From: an uncultured Geobacteraceae bacterium
Lineage (GTDB): Bacteria; Desulfobacterota; Desulfuromonadia; Geobacterales; Pseudopelobacteraceae
Length of the DNA stretch: 64,000 nt
NCBI GenBank assembly: GCA_903939115.1
Contig: CAJAFV010000097.1
Location: 102,610 to 166,609 of the forward strand
Direction: 5' to 3'
Every line of letters begins with the position of its first letter. Positions within the stretch are counted from its first letter, which is position 1. The notes beneath the pieces were generated by a model that did not search any database, had not been told where the DNA came from, and saw only the letters and a list, made by a program, of their open reading frames with translations. The position numbers and the translations under genes were made by a program. This document shows, piece after piece, positions 16,060 to 23,598 of the stretch.

Positions 16060-16821
16060 CAGCTTTGGCATAGACGTTACCGCGCTCGTAAGATCTTCAT
16101 CGGATACGTTTATACCTGGAACGGCTTGTTTCATCTTTCGGAGCATCTTTGATCGTTCTACACAACCGGTAACCCAAGGCTTTACCGGCGATATAACATT
16201 TACGCCTAGATGACTAAAATTCAAAACTTCGACAGCTTTTTGAAGAATGGAGAGAGAAAGAGGAGCGGCGAGGTGTGCCGTCGTAAGATTTGTTGTGAGA
16301 AACCCAAAAATCTCGCGCGTAATAGTTTCGTTATAATCAACATGTTTGTGTACATTAAAAGCGGTTGCACGGAAGCTAGAGCCAGATAAACCAATATCCA
16401 TGACACCAACCTCCTCAAGGAGGATTTTGAACCGTTTACTAGCAATAGCTGGATTTAGTTCGGAACGCCTCCATAATTCATAGAATAAAACCTTTTCGTC
16501 GGCTTTTTTCAGTTCATCAATGAAAACGAGAAAACCCAAATCAATTAGCGCTGAATGGATCGGCACACATCTTAACGAGTACCGCGACATTAACTTACGC
16601 GGTGGTGTGTCGTTCGCGTCGAAATACCAGATATCGCCGCAATGCCTAATATCTTCAAGATGCAACTGTGCAACTTCCGAAGGTCGAAGGCCAGAGTACA
16701 GACTTATCAGCGGAATCCAGAATTGGTACGAGAATTGAAAAATATGCGACGTGAAAATATCGTGGCTAAAAATAGCGGCTAATTGCTGCGAAGAGAATGA
16801 AACGGCAGGTGCTGAAGGCAT
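16042..16821 (-). CDS. Tyrosine-recombinase paralogue lacking catalytic residues
   Basis: 259 residues that align with the catalytic domain of the neighbouring integrase from the start (IFSHDIFTSHIFQFSYQFW against IFSHPVFTDHEFNFPYHYF). The first catalytic Arg is kept (SGLR, Arg46). HxxR has become SxxR (Ser148-Arg151), the second His is Phe174, and no tyrosine exists after residue 163, so there is no nucleophile. The N-terminal core-binding and arm-binding domains are absent. Yet the frame is intact, the ATG has an AGGAG site, and the C-terminus is basic (KLKKRRM). It may be a DNA-binding accessory factor or a decaying relic. Confidence 0.8.
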   Translation of the reverse strand: MPSAPAVSFSSQQLAAIFSHDIFTSHIFQFSYQFWIPLISLYSGLRPSEVAQLHLEDIRHCGDIWYFDANDTPPRKLMSRYSLRCVPIHSALIDLGFLVFIDELKKADEKVLFYELWRRSELNPAIASKRFKILLEEVGVMDIGLSGSSFRATAFNVHKHVDYNETITREIFGFLTTNLTTAHLAAPLSLSILQKAVEVLNFSHLGVNVISPVKPWVTGCVERSKMLRKMKQAVPGINVSDEDLTSAVTSMPKLKKRRM

Positions 16822-16838
16822 TTGATCTCCTAATGAGT

Positions 16839-16967
16839 TCAGGAATAACTACGGATCTCCCTGATTGCTTCTGAGAGACCCGTTTTAGTTTTAAATAGTT
16901 GCCTATGAACTGAAAGTGCGTTAGTCGCTAGACGTGATTCTGAAATCGAGTGAGAAGTTGGGATCAC
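16839..16967 (-). CDS. Possible small gene between the two recombinases
   Basis: A frame open from about 17053 to the TGA at 16839 encodes a plausible alpha/beta sequence (KVIKIDFVIPTSHS, then ALSVHRQLFKTKTGLSEAI). Its second half faintly resembles the C-terminal helix of ribosomal protein L7/L12. The only standard start is the GTG at 16967, giving 42 residues, with no clear ribosome site. The stop is 17 bp before the ATG of the catalytically dead recombinase, so it could be a leader or excisionase-sized product. Weak evidence. Confidence 0.3.
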   Translation of the reverse strand: MIPTSHSISESRLATNALSVHRQLFKTKTGLSEAIREIRSYS

Positions 16968-17026
16968 AAAGTCAATTTTGATTACTTTTGCGCTGAGCCG
17001 GTTTTGAAGTAATGAAGTAGTGTTGC

Positions 17027-18682
17027 TTAAACCAAGTTTATTTTCCCGTCAGCGATCTTCTTCCGCAGTGCAGCAGCCGGAGCATGTGCCGCTTTTCCGC
17101 GCTCGGCGAAATTAGCTATATGCTTAATCGGCACGATACCAGGATGCCAAGGGACAACGTTCTCAAGTATATCGTCAAAGTTGAGCTCACATATCGTGCG
17201 ATGGAGCGTGTTCGCGTTGAAGCGCATTTTGCCGTACACATCAAATGTGACGTCGGTTTTAAGCACTTCTTTTGAGAGACCTTCAGCATGCCCAACAACC
17301 GCTTTGATGAGTCTTTCATCAACTTCTTTGTCGATAAGCATCGAAATCACATTATGACGGAAGCTATGAAAATCCTTACCACGCTGTCTTAGATCTATAG
17401 ATTTCCGAAACCGTCCGTACCATGCAGATGCATTAGCAGACCATCGACCAGTTTCCGGGTCTAGTCGTAATCCGTCAAAGAGCATATGATGCCCTTTTCG
17501 TGATTTGATATATTCACCGAAGCCAAGTTTCAGCAGAAATGGGTGAACAGGCACGCGACGTATACCGGCTTTGGTCTTCGTTTTAGTTTCCTCATCATCC
17601 GTAATATTGAGTATTGTAATTCCGTTTTCTTCAGTAATATCGGAGAGTCGTAATTGACACAATTCATTGAGTCGTGCGCCGCTTAACAATGATACAATCG
17701 GGCAAAAGTAATGGTACGGAAAGTTAAACTCATGATCAGTGAAGACTGGGTGGCTGAAAATAAGAATCAATTCATCATCATTATACCGACTACGCCCCGC
17801 GGACGTGCTACTTGACCGCAATTTAGTAAAGTAGTCAGCGTTAACAAGTTTTTGGAGGACTAGCCATTCAAATAACCCGGAGATGTTAGCCATTGCAGCA
17901 TTCACAGTCCGTCCAGACCGTGCCGGAATGTCAGAAGCTACTAGCTCGTCAATTGTCATGTCAGGGAAGCTGCGCTTAAATAGTGACGGCAGCTTTTGGA
18001 GCTTTACATAAGCATCGACAGCCGTATCACGGTCTATTAAATTTATCGGAATATCACCTATTAGTTCGACGAAAACGCTCAGATCGTTTGAAACATTCTT
18101 TTTGTACGCAACCGTCACATCAGGTGACAGAATAAACTTTTCTTTAACATACTTCTCGATCGCTTCAGAGAAAAGCATACTTGAACTTGATACCTTAGCT
18201 GATTTAGCTGTAGAATGAGTCGGAGTTACGGCTACGGATTCAGGTACGGCAATAGTCGAAGCCGGTGGAGGTATATTGAGGGGCGGAGTTGATGGCGATA
18301 CTTCATTTGATCCCAAGGTAGATTGATTCTTAGCCGACTGGGTCTGCATCTCTTGGACGATAAATCTGAACATTTCTTTTTCCGCTTCCAACTGTAGCGG
18401 GTCCGTTTTCAGACTAGTGAACTTAAGCGTACCGTCCGGTCTAATTTCAGGGTCGCTAAATTCGATAGTTGAGAAGAGTGGTTTCGACACAGTCGATCCT
18501 CGAAGCTGTCTAAAGTATTCATGGCATTGGGCGATGAGTGTAACAGACATTCGTTGTGCGTGCAATCGACTCGAAGTGTGTAGTGGTTTTTTAATCTCGC
18601 GTTTACCAGACTTCTCGCGAAGGTCCTTCGGCACGCGCATTCGAAAGTAATAGCCTCCGGGGGTGTTAAGTAAGTATAGCAT
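17027..18682 (-). CDS. Tyrosine-recombinase integrase of the folD element
   Basis: 551 residues. The N-terminal 60 residues resemble the short arm-type domain of phage-like integrases (GGYYFRMRVPKDLREKSGKREI). There is a Pro/Ser-rich linker (120-170), a SAM-like core-binding domain (170-290) and the catalytic domain. The catalytic set is complete: Arg337 (SGARLNE), Lys371, His439-Arg442 (HSFR), His465 (GHAEG) and Tyr483 (DVYG). A GGAGG site precedes ATG 18682. It lies next to the right attachment site, as integrases usually do, and the arm sites at 18726-18757 overlap its upstream region, so it may repress itself. Confidence 0.95.
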   Translation of the reverse strand: MLYLLNTPGGYYFRMRVPKDLREKSGKREIKKPLHTSSRLHAQRMSVTLIAQCHEYFRQLRGSTVSKPLFSTIEFSDPEIRPDGTLKFTSLKTDPLQLEAEKEMFRFIVQEMQTQSAKNQSTLGSNEVSPSTPPLNIPPPASTIAVPESVAVTPTHSTAKSAKVSSSSMLFSEAIEKYVKEKFILSPDVTVAYKKNVSNDLSVFVELIGDIPINLIDRDTAVDAYVKLQKLPSLFKRSFPDMTIDELVASDIPARSGRTVNAAMANISGLFEWLVLQKLVNADYFTKLRSSSTSAGRSRYNDDELILIFSHPVFTDHEFNFPYHYFCPIVSLLSGARLNELCQLRLSDITEENGITILNITDDEETKTKTKAGIRRVPVHPFLLKLGFGEYIKSRKGHHMLFDGLRLDPETGRWSANASAWYGRFRKSIDLRQRGKDFHSFRHNVISMLIDKEVDERLIKAVVGHAEGLSKEVLKTDVTFDVYGKMRFNANTLHRTICELNFDDILENVVPWHPGIVPIKHIANFAERGKAAHAPAAALRKKIADGKINLV

Positions 18683-18725
18683 CGCCAGCCTCCATAACTC
18701 GCTGACGCCGATGCTAGAAAACTAG

Positions 18726-18792
18726 GGTGTACTAACTCTGGACTAACGGTGTACCAAACTAGGACCAAAAACCAAGAAATCAAGATATTTTT
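18726..18792 (-). promoter_or_regulatory. Right-end integrase arm sites and int upstream region
   Basis: GGTGTACTAA (18726-18735), GGTGTACCAA (18748-18757) and the inverted copy AAATCAAGATATTTTT (18777-18792) of the left-end 16-mer. The int promoter must lie in the same 170 bp, so integrase binding could regulate its own gene. Confidence 0.6.
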
Positions 18793-18857
18793 CAAATTCT
18801 CGTGCTGTAAAATTGCTAGATATAACGGCTACTTGAGATTACACAGCGCAATATAGG

Positions 18858-18914
18858 TTGATGGCTTATGAGAATAAGTTGCTGGCATACAAAGATAATT
18901 TCAGTCTCGAATAA
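18858..18914 (+). other. attR: displaced, doubled folD 3' end
   Basis: TTGATGGCTTATGAGAATAA (18858-18877) and TTGCTGGCATACAAAGATAA (start 18879) are two tandem, imperfect copies of the folD tail. The second reads LLAYKDNFSLE and a TAA in the folD frame. This is the expected product of integration into a gene end. The doubling within attR is unusual. Confidence 0.7.
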
Positions 18915-19098
18915 CTCATAACGGGTTGAAACTGTTACTGTTTTATGAGTACATTTTTTAACTGCAAATCGTCGGTGTACCAAGCGATATGCAAAAGATC
19001 AGTTGATAATTTTGCCAATGTCGTAACTGATCGATATTGTAAGCCTTTTTCCGGATAAAATATTGATGGCGTATCAGAATAATTTTGATCTGGTTTGA
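18915..19098 (+). other. Remnant of an earlier insertion with a second displaced folD end
   Basis: Bases 19063-19098 read LMAYQNNFDLV and stop, 29 of 36 bases equal to the present folD end. They are followed directly by the terminator at 19127, which makes this the likely original chromosomal folD tail. The 148 bp between the two displaced ends contain one arm-like site GGTGTACCAA (18974-18983) and no gene. They look like what is left of a related element that used the same site. Confidence 0.6.
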
Positions 19099-19126
19099 TC
19101 AATCTCGTCGCTTCCTGCAGCAGGCA

Positions 19127-19160
19127 ACAAAAAAAACGGCCAATCGGCCGTTTTTTTTGT
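19127..19160. terminator. Bidirectional intrinsic terminator
   Basis: 15-bp stem (19127-19141 with 19146-19160) with A8 and T8 at its base. It ends the leftward FKBP gene and probably once ended folD on the other side. Confidence 0.92.
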
Positions 19161-19183
19161 AGCTATAGACGCGTTCACAGAAT

Positions 19184-19702
19184 CTACTGAATGCTTACCA
19201 GTTCGATTTCGAAGGTAACATCTTCACCAGCCAGGGGATGGTTGGCATCGAAAGTAACCTGCTCATCCGTAGTTTCAAGGACGACAACTTCAAGCTCCTC
19301 GTCATCTTCGTTAGAAAGGCTCAGTTCGTCACCAACTTCAGGGATGAGGTCTTCAGGAAGATCGCTGCGGGGTACGGTAAAGATCTTTTCCTTGTCAAAC
19401 TCGCCAAAAGCGTTAGCTGCCGCGATTTTGACCGTCTTTTTCTCTCCGGGCGACATACCGACGATAGCGGCATCAATTTCAGGGAAAAGAATCTCTTCCC
19501 CAAGGACAAATGTCATCGGTCCGCTTTCGTGTCCGCCGCAACCGCAGCCTTCGTCATCACAACCGCCATCATCGCAGCCGTCATCACAGCACTCATCCTC
19601 ATTACATTCTGCATCTTCAAAAGTTGAGTCGAATACGGTTCCGTCTTCAAGTGTTCCGGTAAAGTTGATTGTTACGGTATTGCCTTTTTCTGCTTGTGCC
19701 AT
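19184..19702 (-). CDS. FKBP-type prolyl isomerase, SlyD-like, with Cys-rich insert
   Basis: 172 residues. The FKBP fold is clear: TINFTGTLEDGTVFDST, then PMTFVLGEE, AAIVGMSPGEKKTVKI, an insert-in-flap part with FTVPRSDLPED, and DANHPLAGEDVTFEIELVSI. Unlike SlyD, which carries its metal-binding residues in a C-terminal tail, this protein has a 30-residue Asp/Glu/Cys-rich insert at residues 31-61 with seven Cys and one His (Cys33, 38, 39, 43, 48, 53, 55; His58). It is probably a cytosolic folding factor and metal store or sensor. GAGAGG precedes the ATG. Confidence 0.9.
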   Translation of the reverse strand: MAQAEKGNTVTINFTGTLEDGTVFDSTFEDAECNEDECCDDGCDDGGCDDEGCGCGGHESGPMTFVLGEEILFPEIDAAIVGMSPGEKKTVKIAAANAFGEFDKEKIFTVPRSDLPEDLIPEVGDELSLSNEDDEELEVVVLETTDEQVTFDANHPLAGEDVTFEIELVSIQ

Positions 19703-19832
19703 TTTGATTGCCTCTCATTGCTTTATAAAGTTGTGTGGTGCGACGGGACAAAATACTGGAGAGTTTGCCGTTCGTCCAGACAAAAATTACCAAGCTATGT
19801 GAAAAAAATTATAACTATATGAAATATTTTGA

Positions 19833-21971
19833 TTATTTTATTGGCAGAAAACCTGCTTTCCACAACCAGGCAGTCACGGCAGCAATAACTGCCAGCAGAA
19901 TAAACAGCCAGCGTTTCCACGAACTCTTTTTCTCTTCAAAAGGGTCATGGAGAGAAAGGATTGACCCTTGTGGAAGGCGGGCCATACCGGTCAACGAAGC
20001 GCCGAAAGGGATGTTGATTTTTGCGCGCGTGTTGACCGCCCAGCCATTTGCGTCGAGCAGTCTCCCGAGATTGCGCTGACGTAATTTAAACCAGGCGAGA
20101 AGGATGGAAGGACCGGAAATAAATAACATGACACCAACGACTGCCAGTGGCATCTGCCACCACGGCAGTTTGAAAAAACCGGTCATAACGGATGCGAATG
20201 CAGTTCCTATTGCTCCGATTGCAAGGCCTACTGCGGCAAAAATCCCGGCGAACTTTCCGACATCGAAGGCCTGCTGTGCCGGCTTTGCTTCGGCCTTTTT
20301 AGCCCCGCTCGAGAGGATCTCGGCTAGCGCTTTATCCTCGTTGGCTTTTGATCGGGCGGCGGCCATTTTTTGAAGTGCCTCGCCAACCATCTTGCCGATA
20401 CGTTTGTAGGGATCCCAGAATGCCTGGCGGATGCTGATCGGGTGCTCCACAATCCGGACAATAGTGGCATCCCAGTCAACTCCCTGGCGATCGTAGAAAA
20501 TTCCGTTGCGTCCAACAAGCAGTTGATCACTATCACCATTGGTTATTGCCGCGGCGATGGTCATTTTGTCAGTGCCGCTATTTCTAATGCAATCGCAATA
20601 CACAAGGTACACCCGACTCAGGTTTGCAAGCATCGCATGCTTGGCAACATCTGTTACCGTGATGCAGAGATCAAAGCTGCGACCATCAAGAAAGAGAGAT
20701 CCCGACTGAAAAATCGCTTTTCCGCGCCCGGTATAAAAGTCACGGAAAGAGACAAAGTTGTTGGCCAGCGGCAACAGATCACGGCAGTAGCGGGCCAGAC
20801 GTTCGACCTCTACAATTGCATCGAATGCCGGCTTTAATGCAAGATCCTGATCGATGAGAGAAAGAAGCAGATCTTCGCTTTTCTCTTCGATCCACTGTTT
20901 CAGGCGTTCTCTGCCAAGGGAGGTGACCGGTGTCTCTACCCGGTTGTTCCACCATGCCTCATAGAGTTCTACAGCCGATTTCAGCGAGCTCCACTGGTCA
21001 TCAGTGAGGAGAGTCAGCTCTCCCAACAGCGGTTGAATGATAGTGTGGCGCAGCGTGAAGATGGTTCCGCTCCAGGCCGGGTTAATGCCCTGAGTCAGGT
21101 CAAGTGAGCCGTTAGATGTTACAGCGGAGAGGGGAAGGGCGGCAATTTCATCATTACTTTCTGCAAGGTTGCGTGGAGCAAGGGCCGCAAGATTCTCGTC
21201 ACTGCTGTTCATGATGGATGCCGCCCGGCTGTCATATGCGGCCATACGGCAGCGGAGGAAAAAATCATCTATTTTAGATTTTACACCATGCCAGAGCGCT
21301 ATGGCCTCGTCTGGTAATCTGCTTGTAATACCTTCAATCTCCTGCTCCTGCCAGGCCAGCCAGGTGGAAGCGTCGGCTGAAAAACGTTCAATAATCCCGC
21401 GCGTAATTCCCGCATCACCGCTTCTGTCAATCTCACTGCCCATGCAGCTGATGATATCGGAAATCCATAATTTTAGAAGTTCATCGTCAGTCGTGGCTGC
21501 GGTTATGATTCCATCCCCATTAAACCTGGTCTGGGCCAGAATGGCTTCGCTGTCACAGGTATCAGCTACTGTTATCAGCCCGGCATCCGGTTTGCCAAGA
21601 TTAGCGAGCAGTGTCCGGGCAGCATCCAGAATCCGCGTTCCTTCTTCCGTCTCCGAGGATATTGCAGACAGCAGTACTCCCTCACTGCCACTTGCCAGCA
21701 TCTGTCGGTCTTTTAAACATTTACCGGCCCACTCCGCAGCGGAGAGAATCTCAGGCACACGAATGTGGCCATCTCCGTCACTGTCAATCATACGGAGCGT
21801 CTGCTGATCGAATTCAACGCCTTTAGTCGGACAGCTCAGCGTTGACCAGAGTTTGTTATCCAACTGGGATAACGCAAGGAGGTCGTCTCCTGTTTCAAGC
21901 AGCACCTGATCGAATCCACCCGCACGGAAAAACTTCCATTGATGTTTTATTGAGATAGTGTTGCTTTCCAT
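19833..21971 (-). CDS. Large unknown membrane protein with EF-hand-like loop
   Basis: 712 residues, with ATG 21971 after GGGAGG. Residues 63-74 form a canonical EF-hand loop (DSDGDGHIRVPE), with a degenerate second one (FNGDGIITA) about 85 residues later. A long helical soluble part follows. The last 150 residues hold three membrane segments (around FAGIFAAVGLAIGAIG, MPLAVVGVMLFISG and WLFILLAVIAAVTAW), so the bulk faces one side of the inner membrane. Members occur in Geobacter relatives, but I know of no defined role. Calcium or magnesium binding is likely. It probably does not belong to the dcw cluster next to it. Confidence 0.8.
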   Translation of the reverse strand: MESNTISIKHQWKFFRAGGFDQVLLETGDDLLALSQLDNKLWSTLSCPTKGVEFDQQTLRMIDSDGDGHIRVPEILSAAEWAGKCLKDRQMLASGSEGVLLSAISSETEEGTRILDAARTLLANLGKPDAGLITVADTCDSEAILAQTRFNGDGIITAATTDDELLKLWISDIISCMGSEIDRSGDAGITRGIIERFSADASTWLAWQEQEIEGITSRLPDEAIALWHGVKSKIDDFFLRCRMAAYDSRAASIMNSSDENLAALAPRNLAESNDEIAALPLSAVTSNGSLDLTQGINPAWSGTIFTLRHTIIQPLLGELTLLTDDQWSSLKSAVELYEAWWNNRVETPVTSLGRERLKQWIEEKSEDLLLSLIDQDLALKPAFDAIVEVERLARYCRDLLPLANNFVSFRDFYTGRGKAIFQSGSLFLDGRSFDLCITVTDVAKHAMLANLSRVYLVYCDCIRNSGTDKMTIAAAITNGDSDQLLVGRNGIFYDRQGVDWDATIVRIVEHPISIRQAFWDPYKRIGKMVGEALQKMAAARSKANEDKALAEILSSGAKKAEAKPAQQAFDVGKFAGIFAAVGLAIGAIGTAFASVMTGFFKLPWWQMPLAVVGVMLFISGPSILLAWFKLRQRNLGRLLDANGWAVNTRAKINIPFGASLTGMARLPQGSILSLHDPFEEKKSSWKRWLFILLAVIAAVTAWLWKAGFLPIK

Positions 21972-22134
21972 CAAAACCTCCCATTTAATTTTTGCATAAA
22001 TTAGATGAAAATTGCCGGATTATTAAATATTTGAGTTCACAGAGAAAGTGTAAAAAGTACTGGTGCAGACGGGATATTGAGTCGGTAGATGCGGTGCGGG
22101 GCAGAAAAAAACCGGTGCTGCTCACGTTGTGAAA

Positions 22135-22160
22135 AGGGGCAGACCTTGCGGCCTACCCCT
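22135..22160 (-). terminator. Weak terminator after ftsZ
   Basis: On the minus strand AGGGGTAGGCC pairs imperfectly with GGTCTGCCCCT around GCAA, followed by TTTTC. It would end the dcw transcript. The rest of 21975-22178 shows no gene. Confidence 0.6.
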
Positions 22161-22178
22161 CTTATGTCTGCAGTAGTG

Positions 22179-23351
22179 CTAATCCACTGATTTTCGCAAA
22201 AATGTCGGGATGTCGTACTGATCGTCATCATCTTCTGTAAAGGAGACTATCGGACGGATGCGGGTGACATTCTCTGTTCTTTCCCGATCCCGTTGAAAGG
22301 TAGGACGATCGAGAGAGGAGGTGTGGACATTATGTTTTTCAGCAAGTGACAAGCTGTTTTTGCGCAGGTCACCGCGAACTTTTTCAGCATCGAAACGATC
22401 TCCAAAGCCGGTTGCAATAACGGTTACCTTGATACTGTCGCCCATTTCGTCATCACGCACGACACCGATCTTGATGTTGGCATCTTCGTGAACTTTCTCA
22501 TGAACAATCCGGTTGACGGTATTGTAATCATCCATGGTCATCGAGCCGGAGCCGGTTATATTTACCAGCACGCCCTTAGCTCCTGAAATGTCATTATCTT
22601 CGAGCAGTGGGCTTGAAATGGCGTTATTTACCGCCTCGGCAGCACGATTGTCGCCGGTTCCCTTGCCAATGCCCATCATAGCCATACCGCGAACACTCAT
22701 GACCGTTTTCACATCGGCAAAGTCCAGGTTCATCATGCCGGTAGATCCGATCAGTTCAGAAATCCCTTGGACCGCCTGACGAAGCACATCATCAGATGGT
22801 TTAAAGGCGTCGAAAAGAGACATGTTTTTGCTGGCCTGGCTGATAAGGCGGTCATTAGGTATAATGATCAATGAGTCAACATGCTTTTTAAGTTCTGCAA
22901 TACCCTGCTCGGCGAGTATCGAGCGGGCTTTGCCTTCATACGTAAAAGGCTTGGTGACAACTCCAACGGTCAGAACTCCGGTTTCCCGGGCCGCTTCGGC
23001 GATGACAGGTGCAGCACCGGTACCGGTACCGCCGCCCATTCCGGCAGCGATGAAAACCAGGTCAGCACCTTTGATAGCTTCTACCAGTTGCCCTTTGTTT
23101 TCAAGAGCCGCTGCCATGCCGACTTCCGGTTTCGAACCGGCGCCGAGACCCTTGGTCAACTCCCGGCCGAGCTGAAGTTTAACCGGTGCTTTCGAGGTCC
23201 GCAAGGATTGGGCATCTGTATTGGCAACAATAAAATCTACTTTATGTATGGAACTGGAAATCATGGTATTAACGGCATTGCCGCCCCCGCCACCGACCCC
23301 AATTACTTTAATAACGGCGCTTTGTTCAATGGTCTCATCAAATTCAAACAT
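22179..23351 (-). CDS. ftsZ: Cell division GTPase FtsZ
   Basis: 390-residue tubulin-like GTPase that forms the division ring. Seen are the tubulin signature GGGTGTGAAP, the T7 synergy loop region NLDFADVKTVM, and the conserved C-terminal peptide DIPTFLRK that binds FtsA and other anchors, after a short variable linker. Length is standard. It is the last gene of the dcw cluster. A 247-bp gap with a terminator and a possible promoter separates it from ftsA, so it can be expressed separately. Confidence 0.98.
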   Translation of the reverse strand: MFEFDETIEQSAVIKVIGVGGGGGNAVNTMISSSIHKVDFIVANTDAQSLRTSKAPVKLQLGRELTKGLGAGSKPEVGMAAALENKGQLVEAIKGADLVFIAAGMGGGTGTGAAPVIAEAARETGVLTVGVVTKPFTYEGKARSILAEQGIAELKKHVDSLIIIPNDRLISQASKNMSLFDAFKPSDDVLRQAVQGISELIGSTGMMNLDFADVKTVMSVRGMAMMGIGKGTGDNRAAEAVNNAISSPLLEDNDISGAKGVLVNITGSGSMTMDDYNTVNRIVHEKVHEDANIKIGVVRDDEMGDSIKVTVIATGFGDRFDAEKVRGDLRKNSLSLAEKHNVHTSSLDRPTFQRDRERTENVTRIRPIVSFTEDDDDQYDIPTFLRKSVD

Positions 23352-23402
23352 GAATGTACCCCCTCTTTATTTTGTGTAACTAAGTCTGTTTTGAATGCCG
23401 GA

Positions 23403-23431
23403 AATGTAACCTCAATTTGGCCAAGAATCAA
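23403..23431 (-). promoter_or_regulatory. Candidate ftsZ promoter
   Basis: On the minus strand TTGATT (23431-23426), a 17-bp spacer and TACATT (23408-23403) lie about 50 bp upstream of ftsZ, after an AT-rich stretch. The match is moderate. Confidence 0.4.
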
Positions 23432-23537
23432 AGAAAAAATAATATATTTTTTATGGAAAAAAGGTGTTGTTTAAAATCAAACTGTTAGAGGATTATATGT
23501 TGGAGTAGCAGACATGGTGGCTGTTCTATAATAAAGA

Positions 23538-23571
23538 ACAGGCCGTTTACCGGAGGGGGTAAACGACCTGT
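23538..23571 (-). terminator. Terminator or attenuator between ftsA and ftsZ
   Basis: 14-bp stem with one mismatch (23538-23551 with 23558-23571), followed on the minus strand by TTCTTTATT. It would stop or reduce readthrough from ftsA into ftsZ. Confidence 0.75.
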
Positions 23572-23598
23572 ACGGTGAACAAAAGAACTTCAGACGTA

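Noticed and set aside
19191..19802. Plus-strand frame of 203 codons opposite the FKBP gene
   Set aside because: Serine-rich mirror of the acidic FKBP gene with no start signal.
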